Part shown: positions 5,712 through 8,982 of the stretch, piece after piece
Position numbering within the stretch: position 1 is the stretch's first letter
How the letters are laid out: each line of letters opens with the position of its first letter
Assembly (NCBI GenBank): GCA_905203795.1
Contig: CAJKXG010000042.1
Location: 1-8,982, forward strand
Direction: 5' to 3'
Length of the DNA stretch: 8,982 nucleotides
From: an uncultured Oscillospiraceae bacterium
Lineage (GTDB): Bacteria; Bacillota; Clostridia; Oscillospirales; Acutalibacteraceae
The notes under the pieces: generated by a model
What the model saw: the letters and a program-made list of their open reading frames with translations, nothing else
Told to the model about the DNA's origin: nothing
Database searches by the model: none
Program-made: the position numbers and the translations under genes

Positions 5712-6398
5712 TCACGACAGGCGCGATTCGGCGTTTTTCAGCAGATTGAGCAGCGAGGATGTGAACAGCGGATAGGTGGCGGACAGCGCGTCCGGCACGA
5801 CGGAGGGCATCTTTTCCGATTTGACGCCCTCTTCGCCGTCCACGGTATGTCCCGCCGCCAGTTCGCTGACTTTCGCGGCGGTGAGCCCCAACTCGCCGGA
5901 TACGGCGGCGGGGAAGGTATAAGCCGGCACGGCAAACATCGCCGCCGGATTCTTCGGATTCGCGTCATAGATCTGCCGGAACATCGTGTACACCGCGAGC
6001 GACAGATAGGCGGAAACCTCGGTGGTCAGCGCTTTGTTGCCGCAGCGTTGCAGCAGGTCGAACAGGATGTTCAGCGAATTGATGACCAGCTTTTTGTTCA
6101 GTACGGGCAACAGACTTCCGCGCATCTGGTTTTCCTTGACGGACGGGTCTTGTTCGGGGATTTCTTCGACCGCGATCATCGCGCCGGATTTATCGGCCGT
6201 GCGGCCGAGCAGATAATCACAAGAGACGGCATAGTACTCGGAGGCACGCACCACAAAATCCAGCCCGCATTCTCGAATGCCTTTTTCATAATGAGAAAGC
6301 AGCGCCTGCGATACGCCGAGATCGGCAGCAACCTGCTTTTGACTGAGGCTGCGTTCTTTGCGCAGCAGCGTCATGATTCGTGGAAATGCGGTATTCAT
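5712..6398 (-). CDS. XRE-family helix-turn-helix regulator
   Basis: Probable DNA-binding transcription regulator of 228 residues. Residues about 5-66 form a Cro/C1-type helix-turn-helix: LLRKERSLSQKQVAADLGVS is followed by ALLSHYEKG (32-40) and then FVVRASEYYAVSCDYLLGRT, the usual closing helix of this family. The remainder (about 70-228) shows no motif I can name. It has a helical middle (about 95-140, VINSLNILFDLLQRCG) and may sense a ligand or mediate dimerisation. ATG 6398 is chosen over an in-frame ATG at 6413 because GGAGG (6410-6406) lies 7 nt before it; the earlier start would overlap that site. It has its own promoter and terminator, so it is monocistronic. Repeats in its promoter suggest autoregulation. 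Targets are unknown; the divergent phosphatase gene is the nearest candidate. Confidence 0.9.
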   Translation of the reverse strand: MNTAFPRIMTLLRKERSLSQKQVAADLGVSQALLSHYEKGIRECGLDFVVRASEYYAVSCDYLLGRTADKSGAMIAVEEIPEQDPSVKENQMRGSLLPVLNKKLVINSLNILFDLLQRCGNKALTTEVSAYLSLAVYTMFRQIYDANPKNPAAMFAVPAYTFPAAVSGELGLTAAKVSELAAGHTVDGEEGVKSEKMPSVVPDALSATYPLFTSSLLNLLKNAESRLS

Positions 6399-6412
6399 GA
6401 AGCATCCTCCCA

Positions 6413-6428
6413 TCCGCGTTGCCGCGGA
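6413..6428 (-). promoter_or_regulatory. Small GNRA-loop hairpin in the regulator's leader
   Basis: TCCGCG-GCAA-CGCGGA on the minus strand is a 6-bp stem closed by a GCAA (GNRA-type) tetraloop, two nt before the GGGAGG ribosome binding site. It should form in the mRNA and could affect translation initiation or stability of the XRE regulator transcript. It is short enough in GC-rich DNA to be incidental. Confidence 0.45.
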
Positions 6429-6433
6429 ATTTA

Positions 6434-6473
6434 TACGATATGTTTAATATTATACCTGACCGGTTACGATTTG
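6434..6473. repeat. Paired 9-bp direct repeats and a palindrome in the divergent promoter region
   Basis: TACGATATG (6434-6442) and TACGATTTG (6465-6473) agree at 8 of 9 bases and lie 31 bp apart, about three helical turns. They bracket the -10 of the regulator's promoter, and the upstream copy overlaps its -35. The palindrome ACCGGT (6459-6464) sits between them in the spacer. Together they are candidate operators for the adjacent XRE regulator. Confidence 0.45.
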
Positions 6474-6477
6474 TAAA
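6449..6477 (-). promoter_or_regulatory. Promoter of the XRE regulator
   Basis: On the minus strand, TTTACA (6477-6472, five of six to consensus) is followed after 17 nt by a perfect TATAAT (6454-6449). Transcription should start near 6442. The plus-strand promoter for the gene at 6511 is not clear; the best pair (TTTATA 6430-6435, TATACC 6453-6458) is weak and would overlap this one. Confidence 0.82.
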
Positions 6478-6510
6478 GTGTCAAAATGCGCGTTTTAGGA
6501 GGAAATTTTG

Positions 6511-7134
6511 ATGAAAACTTACAAAATTCACTTGCTTCGGCACGGACGCACCCTCGCCAATGAGGAAGGGGTGTATATCGGCAGCACCGATCTGCCGTTG
6601 TCGCCGGCGGGACTCAAGGAACTGCTGGAGATGAAAGCGCACTATACATACCCCGCTGCCACGCGGTTTTTCACCAGTCCGCTCATGCGCTGCCGCCAGA
6701 CGCTGGAGGTGCTGTATCCGCACTGTGCGGCGCAGCCGGTGGCGGGACTGGCGGAATGCCACTTCGGCGAGTGGGAGGGACACAGCATCGCGGAGCTCAA
6801 GCATCGGGAGGACTTTCTCCTCTGGATGAGCGGCAATCACAGCGCCGTGATCCCGGGCGGCGAAACGGCGGAGGTGTTCCAGAAGCGCGTGATGGCGGCG
6901 TTTGAGGATGTGGTGCGCGAGGTGATGCGCAGCGGCGACACCGAGACGGTGATCTGCACCCACGGCGGTGTGATCATGCTGATTATGGCGGCGTACGGGC
7001 TGCCGCGCGGCGATATGAAGCAGTGGGTGACCAACAGCGGCAGCGGCTTTACGTTGCGCATTACGCCGTCCGTCTGGACGCGGGAACCGGTGGCGGAGGC
7101 GCTGTGCGCCATCCCGTGGGAATCCGAAGCGTGA
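6511..7134 (+). CDS. Histidine phosphatase family protein (phosphoglycerate mutase-like)
   Basis: Cytosolic enzyme of the histidine phosphatase superfamily, which removes or transfers phosphate through a phosphohistidine. The 207-residue protein has the signature LLRHGRT with His11 as the expected nucleophile, and SPLMRCRQT (56-64) with Arg60. Next come AECHFGEWEGH (81-91) with Glu82 as likely proton donor, and CTHGGV (149-154) with His151. Length is normal. The FGxWEG segment is shared with CobC-like alpha-ribazole phosphatases and with general broad-specificity members. No cobalamin genes are nearby, so the substrate cannot be assigned. The ATG at 6511 has AGGAGG (6497-6502) 8 nt upstream; a TTG one codon earlier is possible but less well placed. 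It is divergent from the XRE regulator and 80 nt ahead of the DUF554 gene in the same direction. Confidence 0.92.
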   Translation: MKTYKIHLLRHGRTLANEEGVYIGSTDLPLSPAGLKELLEMKAHYTYPAATRFFTSPLMRCRQTLEVLYPHCAAQPVAGLAECHFGEWEGHSIAELKHREDFLLWMSGNHSAVIPGGETAEVFQKRVMAAFEDVVREVMRSGDTETVICTHGGVIMLIMAAYGLPRGDMKQWVTNSGSGFTLRITPSVWTREPVAEALCAIPWESEA

Positions 7135-7214
7135 AGATTTTGCACGCGTTCCCGCTTCCTGAAGCCGCCTTTGCGGGGTATCTTTCATAAATAAAGATAA
7201 GAAGGTTTCATGCT

Positions 7215-7964
7215 ATGATCGCAACTGTTGTCAACGCCGTCGTCGTCATTGTGGGCAGCGTCATCGGCGTGTTATTTAAAAATGCCATCAACAAGCGCTT
7301 TACTGATCTGTTAATGACGGGTCTGGCGTTGGTGGTGGCGCTGCTCGGCATTTCCGGCGCACTGAAAACCGGCGACACCATCGGCATGATCCTGTGCATG
7401 GTGGTCGGGATGCTGATCGGCGAGGGGATCGACATCGAGCGGCGGCTGGATTCGCTGGGCGAGGCGCTCAAGCGGCGCGTGATGAAGGGGCGCGAGGATG
7501 CGTCGTTCACGGAGGGATTTGTATCGGCGTCGCTGCTGTTTTGCGTCGGGTCGATGGCGATTATGGGCGCGCTGGAGGCGGGCACGAAGCACGAATACAC
7601 CATCATCCTCTCCAAATCCATCATCGACGGCATCGCCGCCGTGTCGCTGAGCACGGCGTTCGGCGTGGGCGTGGCGTTTTCCGCGGTGACGGTGCTGGGG
7701 TATCAGGGACTGCTGACGCTGTGCGCGGGATGGATTACGCCGTATTTCAGCACGGCGGTGATCAACGAGATGTCCGCCATCGGCGGGCTGCTGCTGATCG
7801 GCGTGTCGATCCGGGGGCTGACATACGTGCTGCTTCTGTCCTTCGGCGTGTCGATCAATATGCTGAATCCGGACAAGCACATCAAGGTCGCGAACATGCT
7901 GCCCGCCATGCTGCTGCCGATTGTATATCAGCCGCTTTCGGCATGGGTGACGAGTCTCTTTTGA
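7215..7964 (+). CDS. DUF554 family membrane protein (YdfK/YqgA-like)
   Basis: Polytopic inner-membrane protein of 249 residues that resembles the DUF554 family (YdfK of Bacillus, YqgA of E. coli), whose function is not firmly known. Glycine-rich hydrophobic segments lie at about 3-21, 32-50, 54-70, 102-120, 137-165, 168-178, 187-212 and 226-245. A charged cytoplasmic loop (71-100, GEGIDIERRLDSLGEALKRR) separates the first three from the rest. Family-like features are the opening NAVVVIVGSVIGVLF, GEGIDIERRLDSLG, and FCVGSMAIMGALEAG (109-123). Length fits the family. The ATG at 7215 has GAAGG 9 nt upstream; an ATG at 7210 reads straight into a stop. The P-type ATPase begins only 17 nt after its stop codon, so the two are probably one transcript and perhaps functionally tied to ion handling. 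Confidence 0.88.
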   Translation: MIATVVNAVVVIVGSVIGVLFKNAINKRFTDLLMTGLALVVALLGISGALKTGDTIGMILCMVVGMLIGEGIDIERRLDSLGEALKRRVMKGREDASFTEGFVSASLLFCVGSMAIMGALEAGTKHEYTIILSKSIIDGIAAVSLSTAFGVGVAFSAVTVLGYQGLLTLCAGWITPYFSTAVINEMSAIGGLLLIGVSIRGLTYVLLLSFGVSINMLNPDKHIKVANMLPAMLLPIVYQPLSAWVTSLF

Positions 7965-7981
7965 ACGGGAATGGTGAGCAT

Positions 7982-8982
7982 ATGGACAATGTCAAACGCA
8001 TAGCGGCGGACGCGCAGGTCGGTTTGACGGCGGCGCAGGTCGCCGAGCGGCGGGCGCAGGGACTGACCAACAACAGCGGTACGACGACGACGAAGTCGGC
8101 GGGTCGCATCGTGGCGGATCATGTCTGTACGCTGTTTAATCTGATCAACGCCATTCTGGCGGTGGCGGTGCTGGCGGTCGGGTCGTACAAGAACTGTCTG
8201 TTCATGGGCGTGGTGCTGAGCAACCTCGCCATCGGCATTATACAAGAGTTGCGCGCCAAGCGCACCATCGATCGTCTGTCGCTGATCGCGTCGGTGAAGG
8301 CGACGGTGCTGCGGGACGGACAGCCGCAATCGCTGCCGCTGGAGGATGTGGTGCTGGACGATGTGCTGCTGCTGCAAAGCGGACAGCAGATTGTGGCGGA
8401 TTGTGTGTTGCTGACCGGCGTCTGTGAGGTCAACGAATCCATGGTCACCGGCGAGGCGGACGCGATCCATAAGCACACGGGGGACAGGCTGTTGTCCGGC
8501 AGCTTTGTGGTGAGCGGCAGCGGTCGCGCCCGCGTGGAGCATGTCGGGCGGGACAATTATATTTCCACCATCTCCGAAGGTGCGAAAAAGTGGAAGCGCG
8601 CCCGTTCAGAGATCATGACTTCGCTGAAAAAGATCATCAAGATCATTTCGATTTTCATTTTTCCCATCGGTGCGGTGCTGTTTTATAACCAGATGACGCT
8701 GCCGGGCAGTACGGTGCAACAAGCGGTTGTGCAGAGCGTGGCGGCGCTGATCGGCATGATTCCGGAGGGATTGATGCTGTTGACCAGTACAGTGCTGGCG
8801 GTCAGCGTGGTGCGGCTGTCCAAGCATCACGTGCTGGTGCAGGATCTGTACTGCATCGAAGCACTGGCGCGGGTGGATACGCTGTGTCTGGACAAGACCG
8901 GTACGCTGACCGAGGGCTGTATGGAAGTCGCGGGCACCGTGCCGCTGGCGGCGGACGGGGACGAGGTCGCGGCGATTCTGCG
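7982..8982 (+). CDS. P-type cation-transporting ATPase, CtpE-like, 3' end cut by window
   Basis: ATP-driven cation pump of the inner membrane; 333 codons are visible and the frame is open at the right edge. Two N-terminal helices (about 48-66 and 71-88) precede the actuator domain (about 100-200) with VNESMVTGE (TGE 156-158). Then come helix 3 (about 218-236) and helix 4 (about 247-277) with the PEGL ion-site motif (261-264). The phosphorylation motif DKTGTLT follows, with Asp304 as the phosphorylated residue. There is no CPC motif or N-terminal metal-binding domain, so it is not a copper/zinc-type pump. The PEGL-LLTS-VLVQ-ALARVDTLCLDKTGT arrangement recalls mycobacterial CtpE, reported as a calcium transporter; that is resemblance only. 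ATG 7982 is chosen (GGTGAG or GGGA upstream, neither ideally spaced); TTG 7961 is a possible longer start. It is 17 nt behind the DUF554 gene. Confidence 0.92.
   Translation, partial: MDNVKRIAADAQVGLTAAQVAERRAQGLTNNSGTTTTKSAGRIVADHVCTLFNLINAILAVAVLAVGSYKNCLFMGVVLSNLAIGIIQELRAKRTIDRLSLIASVKATVLRDGQPQSLPLEDVVLDDVLLLQSGQQIVADCVLLTGVCEVNESMVTGEADAIHKHTGDRLLSGSFVVSGSGRARVEHVGRDNYISTISEGAKKWKRARSEIMTSLKKIIKIISIFIFPIGAVLFYNQMTLPGSTVQQAVVQSVAALIGMIPEGLMLLTSTVLAVSVVRLSKHHVLVQDLYCIEALARVDTLCLDKTGTLTEGCMEVAGTVPLAADGDEVAAIL

Noticed and set aside
7151..7199. Possible terminator between the phosphatase and DUF554 genes
   Set aside because: Only short stems are present (CCGC-CTTT-GCGG at 7165-7176, and an AT-rich 7-bp stem at 7179-7199) without a T-tract; too weak to call.
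7961..7981. TTG at 7961 as the ATPase start
   Set aside because: It would overlap the DUF554 stop and has no good Shine-Dalgarno; ATG 7982 gives the usual N-terminus length, though this is not certain.
7928..8542. Minus-strand open frame of 204 codons opposite the P-type ATPase
   Set aside because: The opposite strand encodes TGE, PEGL and DKTGT motifs in order; this frame is a shadow.

Overview
The window reads as a GC-rich chromosomal segment from an anaerobic Firmicute of the Clostridia, most likely an Oscillospiraceae/Ruminococcaceae-type lineage. This is inferred from three things: a T-box leader on cysE, a Bacillus/Clostridium-type LexA box (GAAC-N4-GTTC) by recA, and strong AGGAGG-type ribosome binding sites. 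Nothing in it looks like a phage, insertion sequence, CRISPR array or tRNA/rRNA gene.

Left half (1-4814, minus strand). Reading in the direction of transcription, a SOS-type operator and promoter precede recA, then recX, rimO and pgsA. The genes are tightly packed: gaps of 31 and 24 nt, then a 1-nt TGATG overlap. Five bases after the pgsA stop comes the promoter of a separate cysE unit. Its roughly 270-nt leader is a complete T-box riboswitch whose specifier codon (UGC) and UGGA bulge both point to tRNA-Cys, ending in a 15-bp intrinsic terminator. cysE (serine O-acetyltransferase) runs off the left edge without a stop codon. DNA repair and its modulator, S12 methylthiolation, phospholipid synthesis and cysteine-precursor supply therefore sit head to tail.

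Middle (4815-6510). Divergent from recA, an almost consensus promoter (TTGACA-17-TATACT) drives an unrecognised six-helix membrane protein (227 aa). It converges on a minus-strand XRE-type DNA-binding regulator (228 aa). One perfect 11-bp hairpin lies between them, with its T-tract on the regulator's side. The 112-nt region upstream of the regulator holds its own good promoter, a palindrome between the -35 and -10, and a pair of 9-bp direct repeats. These are candidates for an autoregulatory operator that could also affect the divergent gene.

Right half (6511-8982, plus strand). A histidine-phosphatase family enzyme, a DUF554 membrane protein and the first 333 codons of a P-type cation ATPase (CtpE-like by motif resemblance) run in the same direction. 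The last two are separated by only 17 nt and are probably co-transcribed.

No wholly new system stands out. The strongest observations are the internally consistent cysteine T-box, its placement directly behind the SOS operon with no visible terminator between them, the recA/membrane-protein divergent control region, and the DUF554-ATPase pair. All assignments come from reading the sequence; no database search was run.
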